A DNA stretch of 64,000 bases from Comamonadaceae bacterium M7527 (GTDB taxonomy: Bacteria; Pseudomonadota; Gammaproteobacteria; Burkholderiales; Burkholderiaceae_C), in the NCBI GenBank assembly GCA_021044545.1, contig CP087990.1, positions 1,922,001-1,986,000 of the forward strand, written 5' to 3'. The position numbers and the translations under genes are program-made. The notes beneath the pieces were generated by a model. That model was not told where the DNA came from, ran no database searches, and saw only the letters and a list, made by a program, of their open reading frames with translations. This document shows, piece by piece, positions 35,012 to 44,443 of this stretch. Numbering within the stretch: the first letter of the stretch is position 1; each line of letters starts with the position of its first letter.

Positions 35012-36328
35012 ATGAGCACGCGCAGCACTTTTGCGCACGCGCACGCCACCCATCCGCAGTGGCCTATGGCCTGTGCATTGGTGGTGGCGCAGTTGCGTGC
35101 GCAGCTGGGCACGCAGCAGCATGCCTTGCTGCACGGTGAACAAATCGCGGTCGGGCTGGTTTACATCACAGACCATTACGCCCAACATGGGCAAGCTTTG
35201 TTGCGAACCCTGGCTGAGGCCTTCCCAGATGTATTGCGTTGGGTGGGAACTGTAGGTATTGGTGTGGTGGGCACAGGCGTGGAGTACATGGACGAGCCTG
35301 CGCTGAGCATCATGTTGTGTGACTTGCCACCCGATCAAGTCGAGGTGTTTAGTGGCTTGTCGCCTTTGACCGCCAGTGGACGCAGCCATTGGGGCTGGTC
35401 TGCCTGTAGTGCGTTGTTGCATGCCGATGGCGCTGCCCCCGACTTGGCTGACCTGGTCCAAGAGCTGGCGCAGCGCACCACACACAATGTGGTGTTTGGC
35501 GGCTTGGCATCCAGTCGGTTTGATGCGGTGCAGTTTGCCTACGAAGATGCGGCGGCCGTGGGGCACACCTCGCGTGGAGGCATGTTATCGGGCGGCTTGA
35601 GTGGCCTGTTGTTTGGCCCGGATGTGGCTGTTAGAAGCCGTGTGACGCAAGGTTGTCGCCCCATTGATTCAGCGCATGCCGTGACGTCAGTGGACGGGCG
35701 CGTGGTGCTGTCTTTAGACGATGAGCCTGCCATGGATGTGTTGCTGCGTGCCTTGCGCATAGACGGTACAGACCGTGAGCAATTGGTGGCCATGTTGCGC
35801 CACACCCTGGTCGGACTTGAGTCGGCGCAATGGGTGGGTAATGGCGACTTGGTGCAAGCCGAGCGCGTGCAAAGCACGATGGCCAAGCGCGCAGGCTTGT
35901 TTGGTGCTCAAACGCGGGTGCGCCATATCGTGGGCTTGGATGTGGCTCGCAAAGGAGTGGTGGTCGCCGATCAAGTGTTGGTGGGCGACGAGTTGCAGTT
36001 TTGCGAGCGCCACGTGCAAGCTGCCAGAGCCGATTTAACCCGCGTGTGCGCCGATATTCGCGAAGAGGTGGAAAGCGCAGCCTTGACAGCAACGACTGGG
36101 CCATATGCATTGGCGGATGCCAGCGCGTTCCAGTCTGCACATGTGCGTGGTGCTATCTACATCTCTTGTCTGGGCCGAGGTGGCGAGCACTTTGGTGGCC
36201 CGCATGCAGAGATGAAAATCGTGCAACACGCCTTGGGTGACGTGCCCGTGGTTGGCTTTTTTGCGGGTGGTGAAATTGCCCATCAACACATACTGAGTTA
36301 CAGCGGTGTGTTGATGGTGTTTGGCTAA
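35012..36328 (+). CDS. FIST N- and C-domain protein
   Basis: A 438-residue soluble protein. The N-terminal FIST block has VGTVGIGVVGTGVEYMDEPA, and the later GHTSRGGMLSGGLSGLLFG leads into the FIST-C domain, which ends FFAGGEIAHQHILSYSGVLM. FIST domains are thought to sense small ligands, usually attached to signalling modules; here the domain is alone. The ATG at 35012, 5 bases after phaM, is chosen over an open frame running back through phaM. It converges on tgt. Confidence 0.82.
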   Translation: MSTRSTFAHAHATHPQWPMACALVVAQLRAQLGTQQHALLHGEQIAVGLVYITDHYAQHGQALLRTLAEAFPDVLRWVGTVGIGVVGTGVEYMDEPALSIMLCDLPPDQVEVFSGLSPLTASGRSHWGWSACSALLHADGAAPDLADLVQELAQRTTHNVVFGGLASSRFDAVQFAYEDAAAVGHTSRGGMLSGGLSGLLFGPDVAVRSRVTQGCRPIDSAHAVTSVDGRVVLSLDDEPAMDVLLRALRIDGTDREQLVAMLRHTLVGLESAQWVGNGDLVQAERVQSTMAKRAGLFGAQTRVRHIVGLDVARKGVVVADQVLVGDELQFCERHVQAARADLTRVCADIREEVESAALTATTGPYALADASAFQSAHVRGAIYISCLGRGGEHFGGPHAEMKIVQHALGDVPVVGFFAGGEIAHQHILSYSGVLMVFG

Positions 36329-36334
36329 CGGGCG

Positions 36335-37534
36335 TTAAACGCCTCTTGCCCTGTCGGCGTGAAACTGCGCTACAAATGCGCCAAAGCGCCCAGCATCCAG
36401 AGCGTCACGCATCTCTTGCATGAGGTTCAAGAAGTAGTGCAGGTTGTGAATGCTGGCCAGCATAGGGCCCAGCATTTCGCCGCAGCGTTCTAAATGGTGC
36501 ATGTAGGCGCGTGAGAAGCCACCGCTGACTGAACCGTTGGCATGCGTGACACCTTTGCAGCAGTAACAAGTGCAGGTCTCGTCAATAGGGGCCTGGTCTG
36601 TCTTGTGGCGCGAGTTGCGAATTTTGACGTCACCGAAGCGGGTAAACATATGGCCGTTGCGCGCATTGCGCGTGGGCATGACGCAGTCAAACATATCGAT
36701 GCCGTTTTGTACGCCAGCAACCAAGTCTTCCGGCGTTCCTACACCCATGAGATAGTGCGGCTTGCCCTTTGGCAGTTTGGGGCCAATGTGCTTCAAGACA
36801 CGCATCATGTCTTCTTTGGGCTCGCCTACGCTCAAGCCCCCAACGGCCAGGCCTGGGAAGTTGAGTTCTTCAAGCCCGGCCAATGACTCTTCGCGCAAGT
36901 CTTCAAACATGCCGCCTTGCACAATGCCAAACAAGGCGTTGGGATTTTGTAGGTTGGCAAACTCAGTCTGGCAACGCTTGGCCCAACGCATGCTCAATTG
37001 CATGGAGCTGCGTGCTTCTTCGCGGGTGGTGATTTGGCCTTGGGTTTTTTTCTCAACGCTTAAATAAGGCGTGCATTCGTCAAACTGCATCACCACATCA
37101 GAGTTGAGCACGGTTTGTATTTGCATGCTGATCTCGGGCGTCAAGAACAACTTGTCGCCGTTGATGGGCGAGGCAAAGCGCACGCCTTCTTCGCTGATTT
37201 TGCGCATTTTGCCCAGGCTCCACACCTGAAAGCCGCCAGAGTCTGTGAGTATGGGCTTGTCCCAAGTTTCAAACTCGTGCAAGCCGCCAAACTGCTTGAT
37301 CACATCGGTTCCCGGACGCAGCCACAAGTGAAAGGTATTGCCCAAAATGATTTGCGCACCCATATCGTGCAAGCTGGTGGGCATGACACCTTTGACAGTG
37401 CCGTAAGTGCCCACGGGCATGAATATGGGGGTTTGCACCACGCCGTGATTGAGCGTGAGTTTGCCGCGCCGGGCGTGTGAGCCTGGGTATGTACCTTGCG
37501 CGGGGTCGGTGGTGAGTGTTTCAAATTGCAGCAT
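36335..37534 (-). CDS. tgt: Queuine tRNA-ribosyltransferase
   Basis: A 399-residue TIM-barrel enzyme that exchanges guanine-34 for preQ1 in tRNAs with GUN anticodons. Visible are IFMPVGTYGTVKGV, LTDSGGFQVWSLG with the catalytic Asp, ALFGIVQGGMFEDLRE, FDCVMPTRNARNGHMFT with the nucleophile Asp, and the zinc site CTCYCCKGVTH followed by a later His. It is downstream of queA by 26 bases on the same strand, the next step of the queuosine pathway. Confidence 0.97.
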   Translation of the reverse strand: MLQFETLTTDPAQGTYPGSHARRGKLTLNHGVVQTPIFMPVGTYGTVKGVMPTSLHDMGAQIILGNTFHLWLRPGTDVIKQFGGLHEFETWDKPILTDSGGFQVWSLGKMRKISEEGVRFASPINGDKLFLTPEISMQIQTVLNSDVVMQFDECTPYLSVEKKTQGQITTREEARSSMQLSMRWAKRCQTEFANLQNPNALFGIVQGGMFEDLREESLAGLEELNFPGLAVGGLSVGEPKEDMMRVLKHIGPKLPKGKPHYLMGVGTPEDLVAGVQNGIDMFDCVMPTRNARNGHMFTRFGDVKIRNSRHKTDQAPIDETCTCYCCKGVTHANGSVSGGFSRAYMHHLERCGEMLGPMLASIHNLHYFLNLMQEMRDALDAGRFGAFVAQFHADRARGV

Positions 37535-37560
37535 GGCTACATTGTCCCAGACCTTGCGGG

Positions 37561-38649
37561 TTAAACAGATCGGGACAGCAGCATAGAGTCGCCATAGCTG
37601 AAGAAGCGGTACTGCTGGTCAATGGCGTGGCGGTATAGCTGCATGACGTGCTGATGGCCTGACAACGCACTGATCAGCATCATCAGCGTGGACTTGGGCA
37701 GGTGAAAGTTGGTCACCAAAGCGTCCACGACCTTGAATGCAAAGCCGGGTGTGATGAATATAGACGTGTCGCCGCTGGTGTGGCCATGCAGTGCCCAGCT
37801 CTCCAGGGTGCGTACCGAGGTGGTGCCTACTGCGATCACCCGCCCGCCTCTGGCTTTGCACGCCGCAATCGCTTGCAGCGTGGCCTGGGGGATTTGATAG
37901 CGCTCAGCGTGCATCACGTGCTGGCTCAAGTCGTCTGTTTTGACGGGTGAGAACGTACCCGCGCCCACATGCAAGGTCACGCTGGCGCGCTCTATGCCAC
38001 GTGCTTGCAAGTCGTCCAGCACGCCTTGGTCAAAGTGCAAGGCAGCTGTGGGTGCGGCAACCGCGCCTGGGTGTTTGGCAAAAATGGTTTGGTAACGCGC
38101 CTCGTCTGTGTCGTCGTCTGCATGCGTGATGTAAGGGGGCAGCGGCACGTGGCCGTGTTGCGTCATCACTTGGTAGGCGTCGCGGTCTAACCTAAACCTG
38201 AACAAGCCGCCTTGGCTGTCAGGCCAACGTCCTAGCAGGGCGGCCTTAAACCCGGTCATGTCCAAGACGGCGCCAAGCGCTGGCTTCTTATTGACCTTCA
38301 AGTGCACCACCACGTGGCTGTTGGGCGCGTGCGGCCCAGCTGCCTCGTCGCCCGCAGGCTCGTTGTCGGCCAGTACACGCTCTATCAGCATCTCTACCTT
38401 GCCGCCGCTGGCTTTGGCGCCAAACAGCCTGGCTTTCACCACTTGCGTATCGTTAAACACCAGCAAGTCACCAGCTTTCAACAGGCTTGGGAGGTCTGCA
38501 AACAGGCGGTCAACAGGGGTTGGGCCAGTACCGTCTAGCAGTTTGGACTGGCTTCTAACCGGGGCCGGGTGCTGGGCGATGAGGCTGGGCGGCAGCTCAA
38601 AGTCAAAGTCGCTGAGTCGAAATGTGGTGGGTTGCTGCGTGGCTTTCAT
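37561..38649 (-). CDS. queA: S-adenosylmethionine:tRNA ribosyltransferase-isomerase
   Basis: A 362-residue enzyme adding the ribosyl part of SAM to preQ1-tRNA to make epoxyqueuosine. Family blocks: FDFELPPSLIAQHPAPVRSQ, DLLVFNDTQVVKARLFG, TLHVGAGTFSPVKTDD, VGTTSVRTLESWA and FHLPKSTLMMLISALSG. The ATG at 38649 gives the normal N-terminus; an upstream in-frame start would overlap the divergent recG promoter and add 27 unlike residues. It lies upstream of tgt. Confidence 0.96.
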   Translation of the reverse strand: MKATQQPTTFRLSDFDFELPPSLIAQHPAPVRSQSKLLDGTGPTPVDRLFADLPSLLKAGDLLVFNDTQVVKARLFGAKASGGKVEMLIERVLADNEPAGDEAAGPHAPNSHVVVHLKVNKKPALGAVLDMTGFKAALLGRWPDSQGGLFRFRLDRDAYQVMTQHGHVPLPPYITHADDDTDEARYQTIFAKHPGAVAAPTAALHFDQGVLDDLQARGIERASVTLHVGAGTFSPVKTDDLSQHVMHAERYQIPQATLQAIAACKARGGRVIAVGTTSVRTLESWALHGHTSGDTSIFITPGFAFKVVDALVTNFHLPKSTLMMLISALSGHQHVMQLYRHAIDQQYRFFSYGDSMLLSRSV

Positions 38650-38678
38650 AGGGGCTTTCTTGCGGGCACAATTGTCCC

Positions 38679-40920
38679 ATGGATAGCCCGCCAAAGAAGA
38701 CTGCGCCCGCAAAGCCCGCACCCGCAACACGTGCGCCAGGCAAGGCCTCGCGCGCAGCTGTTGGCAAACCTAAAAGCGCGGCACAACAAGCGCTAGACAA
38801 ATTGGGTTTGCGCGCACCCATGGATTTGGCGCTGCATGTGCCCATGCGCTATGAAGATGAAACGCGCGTGAGCCGCCTGCGCGATGCGCCCGTTGGTGAG
38901 GCGGTGCAAATAGAAGGTGTGGTGACCAGTTGCGAGGTGGGCTTTAAGCCTAGGCGGCAGTTGGTGGTGCAGCTGCAGGAGGTTCATGCTCAAGGCCAAG
39001 ACGATGGCAGCAGAACCATTTGCACCTTGCGATTTTTTAGTTTTTATCCGTCTCACCAAAAGGCCTTGGCCGTAGGTCAGCGCGTGCGCGTGCGCGGTGA
39101 GTTGAGGGGTGGGTTTTTTGGTTATGAGATGGTGCACCCCTCCATCAAGCCAGCCGACGCCGCTTTAGCGGTTGCACTGACACCGGTTTATCCCAGTACA
39201 GCTGGTTTGCCGCAGGCCTACTTGCGCAAGGCTGTGGCCAAAGGTTTGCAGCGCGCCGACTTGACAGAAACCCTGCCGCACAAGGGCTTGCAGGCTTTGC
39301 ACCACTTGGGTTTGCCGTCCAACTGGACGCTGCGGGCCAGCTTGGAGTTGTTGCACCATCCCACGCCCGACGTGTCGCTACAAGCGTTGGAAGACAAGGC
39401 TCATCCGGCATGGTTAAGATTAAAAGCCGAAGAGTTGTTGGCCCAGCAGCTTAGCCAATTGCAAGCACGCGCAGAGCGCGCCAGCATGCAGGCACCAGAC
39501 TTTGCGGTGGGTGCCAAAGCGTCTTGGAGCGCCGAGTTGCTAAAGGTCTTGCCCTTTGACTTGACCGCCGCACAAAGCCGTGTGGTGCGTGAAATCAGCC
39601 AAGACATGACGGCCAGCACACCCATGCACAGATTGTTGCAAGGCGATGTGGGATCCGGCAAGACAGTAGTGGCTGCGCTGGCAGCCTGTGCGGCCATGCA
39701 AGCCGGCTGGCAATGCGCCCTGATGGCGCCCACAGAAATTCTGGCCCAACAGCACTTTGTGAAAATGCTGCAATGGTTGCAGCCGCTGCTTGAGCGTCAC
39801 GGCAAAACCGTGGCCTGGCTAACCGGCAGCCAAAAGAAAAAAGATCGCACCGCCATGCTGCAAGCGATAGCCAGTGGGCAGGCGGCGCTGGTGGTGGGCA
39901 CGCACGCCTTGATACAAGAGGGTGTGGCGTTTAACAAGTTGGGCTTGGTGGTCATTGATGAGCAGCATCGTTTTGGTGTGGCCCAGCGTTTAAGCCTGCG
40001 CCACAAACTGACGCACACGCACAACGGTTTGCAGCTGTCGCCCCATTTGCTGATGATGACGGCCACGCCCATACCGCGCACCCTGGCCATGAGCTACTAC
40101 GCTGATTTGGACGTGTCCACCATTGACGAGTTGCCACCCGGGCGCACACCCATAGTCACGCGCGTGTTGCCCAGTGCCAAGCGCGACGAGCTGGTAGAGC
40201 GCATACGCGAGCAAGTCACACAGGGTCGCCAGGTGTATTGGGTGTGCCCGTTGATAGAAGAAAGCGAGGCGCTGGCTGGACTTGCGCCACGCCACGCAGG
40301 CTCACCAAGAGCTGTGTGAGGCGTTGGGCCAGGGTAGGGCGCAAGCTGATCAGGTCCATCAAGTGCCGACGGCGCTCGGTGATGTACCGCCTCTGGTCGG
40401 TTTGATGCACGGCAAGTTGCCGCCTGCGCACAAGCAGGCGGTGATGCAAGGTTTTATTGACGGCCATACACGGGTATTGGTTAGCACCACTGTGATTGAA
40501 GTGGGTGTGGACGTGCCCAATGCGTCACTGATGGTGATAGAGCATGCCGAGCGTTTTGGTCTAAGCCAGTTGCACCAGCTGCGCGGCCGTGTGGGGCGTG
40601 GCGCCGCAGCATCGGCTTGTGTGTTGTTGTACGAGTCGCCTTTGGGCCAAATTGCACGAGAGCGCCTAAAGGCCATGCAGCAAACCAATGATGGTTTTGA
40701 GTTGTCGCGCATTGACCTGGCGTTGCGTGGCCCGGGTGAGTTCCTGGGCGCGCGTCAGTCTGGTGCGGCGCTGTTGCGGTTTGCCGAGTTGGGCGTAGAC
40801 GACGACTTGCTGGCATGGGCCGCAGATCAGGCCGCTGATATGCTGGCGAACAATAACGCTGCGGCGCAGCGCCACATGATGCGCTGGATGGGCGGCAAGG
40901 TGGATTATTTAAAGGCCTGA
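38679..40920 (+). pseudogene. recG: ATP-dependent DNA helicase RecG, frameshifted
   Basis: The first frame gives a basic N-terminal extension and the wedge domain, then helicase motifs: LLQGDVGSGKTVVAAL, LMAPTEILAQQHF, LVVIDEQHRFGVAQR and MMTATPIPRTLAMS. It stops at 40319. The second frame carries the rest (LHGKLPPAHKQAVMQGFIDG, then LVSTTVIEVGVDVPNAS, LHQLRGRVGRG). At 40272-40279, CTGGCTGG stands where one CTGG gives ESEALDLRHATQ, so a 4-bp tandem duplication explains the shift. Corrected length is about 745 residues. The break removes helicase motifs IV-VI. RecG reverses stalled forks and is not essential in E. coli. Confidence 0.88.
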
Positions 40921-40954
40921 TGCTTGCAGGCTTGTCTCATAAGGGAATCCTGGC

Positions 40955-41927
40955 GTGACACTGACAGAGTTGAAATACATCGTGGCGGTAGCCAGAGAGC
41001 GGCATTTTGGCCGCGCCGCCGTTGCGTGCAATGTGTCGCAGCCCACGCTGTCCATGGGCATTAAAAAACTAGAGGCCGATTTGGACTTGCAACTGTTTGA
41101 GCGCAGTGCCGCCGACATTTCACTCACGCCCATAGGCGAAGAGGTGGTGCGTCAAGCGCAAGTGGTGCTGGAGCAGTCGCAGGCTATTCGCGAAATCGCC
41201 AAGCGGGGCAAAGAGCCATTGAGTGGGCCGTTGCGCTTGGGTGTCATTTACACCATTGGCCCCTACTTGCTGCGGATTTGGTGCGCCGCGTGATTGAGCA
41301 AACGCCTCAAATGCCGCTGATATTGCAAGAAAACTTTACCGCGCGCTTGCTAGAGCAGTTGCGTGTGGGCGACCTGGACTGCGCGGTATTGGCTGAGCCG
41401 TTTTCAGATACCAACCTGGAAGTCATACCGCTTTACGATGAGCCATTTTTGGCGGCTGTGCCTGTGCAGCACGCCTTGGCGCAACAGACCAGTGTGAGCG
41501 CCGAGCAACTCAAGTCTGAGACCATGTTGCTGCTGGGTAATGGTCACTGCTTCAGAGATCATGTGTTGCAGGTGTGCCCAGAGTTTGCGCGCTTTGCCAC
41601 AGATGCGCACGGCATACAGCGCACGTTTGAGGGCTCATCACTTGAGACTATCAAGCACATGGTGGCTGCTGGCATGGGTGTCACGCTGGTGCCCCGCTTG
41701 AGCGTGCCGCAGGCCTTGCTGGACAAACCACGCGCTGCAGCTGGCGCAGCCAATGTGGCAGACATGCCTTTGTGCGCTATTTGCCGTTTTCGGATGACAC
41801 GCCCACGCGGCGTGTGGTCTTGGCATGGCGGCGCAGCTTCACGCGTTTGGAGGCGTTGGCCGCACTGCGCCGCGCGCTGGACTCGTGCGCGCTGCCTGGT
41901 GTGACACGTGTGCAGAATTTGGGCTGA
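40955..41927 (+). pseudogene. oxyR: Hydrogen-peroxide-responsive LysR regulator OxyR, two frameshifts
   Basis: The GTG start gives a LysR N-terminus (LKYIVAVARERHFGRAAVAC, then VSQPTLSMGIKKLE). At about 41273, CTGCGG lacks one C (CTG CCG GAT TTG gives YLLPDLVRRVIEQ), and at about 41763 another base is missing before ATGCCTTTG, restoring FVRYLPFSDDTPTRRVVLAW up to TGA at 41925. The middle frame has GHCFRDHVLQVC, with two cysteines nine residues apart like the redox pair of E. coli OxyR, which identifies the gene. Corrected length is about 324 residues; as read, the product would stop after 112. It sits 34 bases after recG and 8 before ubiA. Confidence 0.85.
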
Positions 41928-41935
41928 AGGCTGCT

Positions 41936-42814
41936 ATGACACAACGCATCAAGTTGTATTTGGATTTAATCCGTTGGAATCGCCCTGCTGGCTGGCTGCT
42001 GCTGTTGTGGCCTACGCTTGGCGCGTTGTGGGTTGGCGCAGGTGGCTTTCCAGGTTGGCACTTGCTGCTGGTGTTTACCGCGGGTACCGTGTTGATGCGC
42101 AGTGCCGGGTGTTGTGTGAACGACGTGGCCGATGCCGATTTTGACAAGTTTGTAGAGCGCACCGCTAACCGGCCTGTCACCACTGGGCGGGTGAGCAAGC
42201 CAGAGGCCTTGCTGTTGGGCGCGGCGCTGGCATTGCTTGCGTTTGCCTTGGTCTTAACCACCAGTGCGGCGACCGTGCTGTGGTCTTTTTCGGCAGTGGC
42301 GGTTGCAGTGGCTTACCCGTTTGCCAAGCGCGTGGTGTCTATGCCGCAAGCGGTGCTGGGTGTGGCGTTTAGCATGGGCATACCCATGGCGTTTGTGGCG
42401 CAAAGCACGCAACTTGATGTGTGGCGTCAGGCCTTTGTGTTACCCGCATCGGTGGGGTGGTTGCTGTTGGCCAATTGGTTATGGGTGTTGGCCTACGACA
42501 CGGTGTATGCCATGGTCGACAGAAATGACGACTTGCGCATAGGCATACAAACATCGGCCATTACTTTGGGGCGCTTTGATGTCCTGGCCGTGGCTGCGTT
42601 TTATGCGGCTCATCTGGGTTTAATGGCCTGGCAACTCAATGTGTGGGCCAGCCAGCCCAGGCTGTGGGCATGGCTATTGGGCGCGGCTATGGCGGCCTAC
42701 AGTGTGTGGCGAATCAGAGGCCGTGAGCGCAGCGATTGTTTTTGGGTGTTTAAACACAACCACTGGCTAGGCGCTGTGCTGTTTGCGGGTGTGTTGCTAG
42801 ACGGCTTGGTGTAG
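41936..42814 (+). CDS. ubiA: 4-hydroxybenzoate polyprenyltransferase
   Basis: A 292-residue membrane prenyltransferase of ubiquinone synthesis, with about eight helices. The two Asp-rich motifs are NDVADADFD at 62-70, followed by TANRPVTTGRVS, and YDTVYAMVDRNDD in the second half. The start WNRPAGWLLLLWPTLGALW is characteristic. It couples 4-hydroxybenzoate to the polyprenyl chain. The ATG at 41936 gives the normal N-terminus. Confidence 0.95.
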   Translation: MTQRIKLYLDLIRWNRPAGWLLLLWPTLGALWVGAGGFPGWHLLLVFTAGTVLMRSAGCCVNDVADADFDKFVERTANRPVTTGRVSKPEALLLGAALALLAFALVLTTSAATVLWSFSAVAVAVAYPFAKRVVSMPQAVLGVAFSMGIPMAFVAQSTQLDVWRQAFVLPASVGWLLLANWLWVLAYDTVYAMVDRNDDLRIGIQTSAITLGRFDVLAVAAFYAAHLGLMAWQLNVWASQPRLWAWLLGAAMAAYSVWRIRGRERSDCFWVFKHNHWLGAVLFAGVLLDGLV

Positions 42815-42858
42815 CGCAAGGACCTGTACAACCACCCACAACCGCTCGCGCCAAGCTT

Positions 42859-43740
42859 TCAAGCGCTGCCAAATGCCTCGCCCATGGCCTTTGCGCGTGC
42901 GGCACAAGCGCCCATTGCATTTGCCACTGTGATGTTGAGCTGGGCCTGCTCAAATACGGCAATGGCTTCAAATGTCGCACCACCTTTGGAGGTCACGCGC
43001 TGTCTCAGTTGCGCCGGGCTCTCATCAGACTGTGTTGCGAGTTCGGCAGCGCCTCTGGCGGTGGCAATGGCCAAGGCTTGCGCCGTATCCGCTGACAAGC
43101 CCATGGCTTGCCCGGCCTCAGACATGGCCTGCATCACATAAAAGAAATAGGCTGGGCCAGAACCAGACACGGCAGTGACGGCCTCCAGCAAGTGCTCTTG
43201 CTCTACCCACACCAACAAGCCGGTTGTGTGCAGTACCGCTTCAACTTGGGCGCGCTGGGCTGCTGTGATGTGGCTTGCAGCGTAGAGCCCGGCCGCACCC
43301 ATGCCTACGGTAGAGGGGGTATTGGGCATGCATCGAACCACCTGATTGCTACCCAGCCACGTGCCCAGCGCCGAGGTGCTGATGCCAGCGGCCACACTGA
43401 TGTGTAAGCACTCAGGACCGAACAGGGCCTTGTTGGCCAATACGACTTCCTTGAGTACCTGGGGTTTGACAGACCAAATCACCACAGTGGCCGCTTGGCT
43501 CAGATCGCCTGCGTTGGCCACCACTTGCAGCCCCAATGGCCCAAAGTCATTGATCAGTTGTGCCTTGTTAGGGTCGCTGCGCTGTACCACGCTGATACGC
43601 CCAGGGGGTGTGGGTGACTGTAGCAAGCCACCCACGATGGCGCGCGTCATATTGCCGCCCCCCATGAAAACAATATGCTGTTGGCCATGTGTTGTGGAGG
43701 GGGGTGTGGAGGGGGGTGTGGAGAGGGTCTGCGTGCTCAT
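42859..43740 (-). CDS. proC: Pyrroline-5-carboxylate reductase
   Basis: A 293-residue enzyme making proline from pyrroline-5-carboxylate with NAD(P)H. The Rossmann start is IVFMGGGNMTRAIVGGLL, followed by VIWSVKPQVLKEV, RCMPNTPSTVGMGAAG and the C-terminal block GSGPAYFFYVMQAM, then VTSKGGATFEAIAVFEQ. Before the Rossmann fold lies a 20-residue extension with TPPS repeats coded by a 12-bp tandem repeat. It is divergent from the ribosomal operon and separated from it by 320 bases. Confidence 0.95.
   Translation of the reverse strand: MSTQTLSTPPSTPPSTTHGQQHIVFMGGGNMTRAIVGGLLQSPTPPGRISVVQRSDPNKAQLINDFGPLGLQVVANAGDLSQAATVVIWSVKPQVLKEVVLANKALFGPECLHISVAAGISTSALGTWLGSNQVVRCMPNTPSTVGMGAAGLYAASHITAAQRAQVEAVLHTTGLLVWVEQEHLLEAVTAVSGSGPAYFFYVMQAMSEAGQAMGLSADTAQALAIATARGAAELATQSDESPAQLRQRVTSKGGATFEAIAVFEQAQLNITVANAMGACAARAKAMGEAFGSA
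43694..43728. repeat. 12-bp tandem repeat in the 5' end of proC
   Basis: GTGGAGGGGGGT occurs twice exactly (43694-43705, 43706-43717), followed by a degenerate third copy (GTGGAGAGGGT). On the coding strand each unit encodes Thr-Pro-Pro-Ser in frame, so copy-number change would not shift the frame. It contains two runs of six G. Confidence 0.75.
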
Positions 43741-43851
43741 GTGTGACTGTCAATAGGTTGCTAGCCGTTTGTTGTGGGCCTGTTTGCCACCCACAGCTTA
43801 GGAGATAATGGGGCGCTGGCAGGTGGTTTTAGAAATATTAATAAAAAAAAC

Positions 43852-43881
43852 TTGCGCATGCATCAAAAGCTGCGCTATACT
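43852..43881 (+). promoter_or_regulatory. Sigma-70 promoter of the spc-alpha ribosomal operon
   Basis: -35 TTGCGC (43852-43857) and -10 TATACT (43876-43881) are separated by 18 bases, downstream of an A/T-rich stretch (AATATTAATAAAAAAAA) that could act as an UP element. It is the only convincing promoter in the 320-base gap before rplN, and would give a leader of about 170 bases. Confidence 0.65.
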
Positions 43882-44060
43882 AGCGGGCTTCGCTTCTGAA
43901 TGTTGCGGAGAAACTTTTCAGCCCAATCAATGCGTATGCAGGGTGCGAACTGGTTTTGCATAAGCAACTCCTTTGCGCGTGCTGTGTATCAACGACGGGC
44001 CCAAGACTGATCAAGCATTGCCGTGGTGGTAATGCGGATTCAAGTTGGGACTAAATACAA
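43882..44060 (+). other. Long untranslated leader before rplN
   Basis: Together with the promoter this fills the 320-base gene-free gap between proC and rplN. I see no credible small ORF or known RNA family. Short pairing options exist (CTGAA/TTCAG near 43898, ATGCA/TGCAT near 43933). A control role for such a long leader on a ribosomal operon is possible but not shown by the sequence. Confidence 0.4.
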
Positions 44061-44429
44061 ATGATCCAAACTCAATCTCGACTCAGTGTTGCCGACAACA
44101 CTGGCGCTAAGTCTGTCATGTGCATCAAGGTGCTAGGCGGTTCTAAGCGTCGTTACGCCAGTGTTGGCGACGTCATTAAAGTCAGCGTCAAGGAAGCCGC
44201 TCCGCGTGGCCGTGTCAAAAAAGGTGAGGTGTACAGCGCTGTTGTTGTACGCACTGCCAAGGGCATTCGTCGCCCAGATGGCGCCTTGATCAAGTTCGAC
44301 GGCAATGCCGCCGTGTTGCTAAACGCCAAGCTTGAGCCCATAGGCACTCGCATCTTCGGCCCTGTCACCCGCGAATTGCGCGGTGAGAAGTTCATGAAGA
44401 TCGTGTCTTTGGCGCCTGAAGTTCTCTAA
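44061..44429 (+). CDS. rplN: 50S ribosomal protein uL14
   Basis: A 122-residue protein with the full L14 pattern: MIQTQSRLSVADNTGAKSVM, then CIKVLGGSKRRYASVGDVI, and a C-terminus RELRGEKFMKIVSLAPEVL. It binds 23S rRNA at the subunit interface. It is the first gene of the operon here, right after a promoter; rpmC and rpsQ, which often precede it, are absent. Confidence 0.98.
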   Translation: MIQTQSRLSVADNTGAKSVMCIKVLGGSKRRYASVGDVIKVSVKEAAPRGRVKKGEVYSAVVVRTAKGIRRPDGALIKFDGNAAVLLNAKLEPIGTRIFGPVTRELRGEKFMKIVSLAPEVL

Positions 44430-44443
44430 TAGGACGCTCAAAA

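Noticed and set aside
40272..40319. Programmed ribosomal frameshift in recG
   Set aside because: No slippery heptamer or following pseudoknot is seen, and a 4-bp tandem duplication explains the shift exactly.
43694..43728. Phase-variation switch by poly-G slippage in proC
   Set aside because: The G runs are only six long and the obvious repeat unit is 12 bp, in frame; a switch is not supported.
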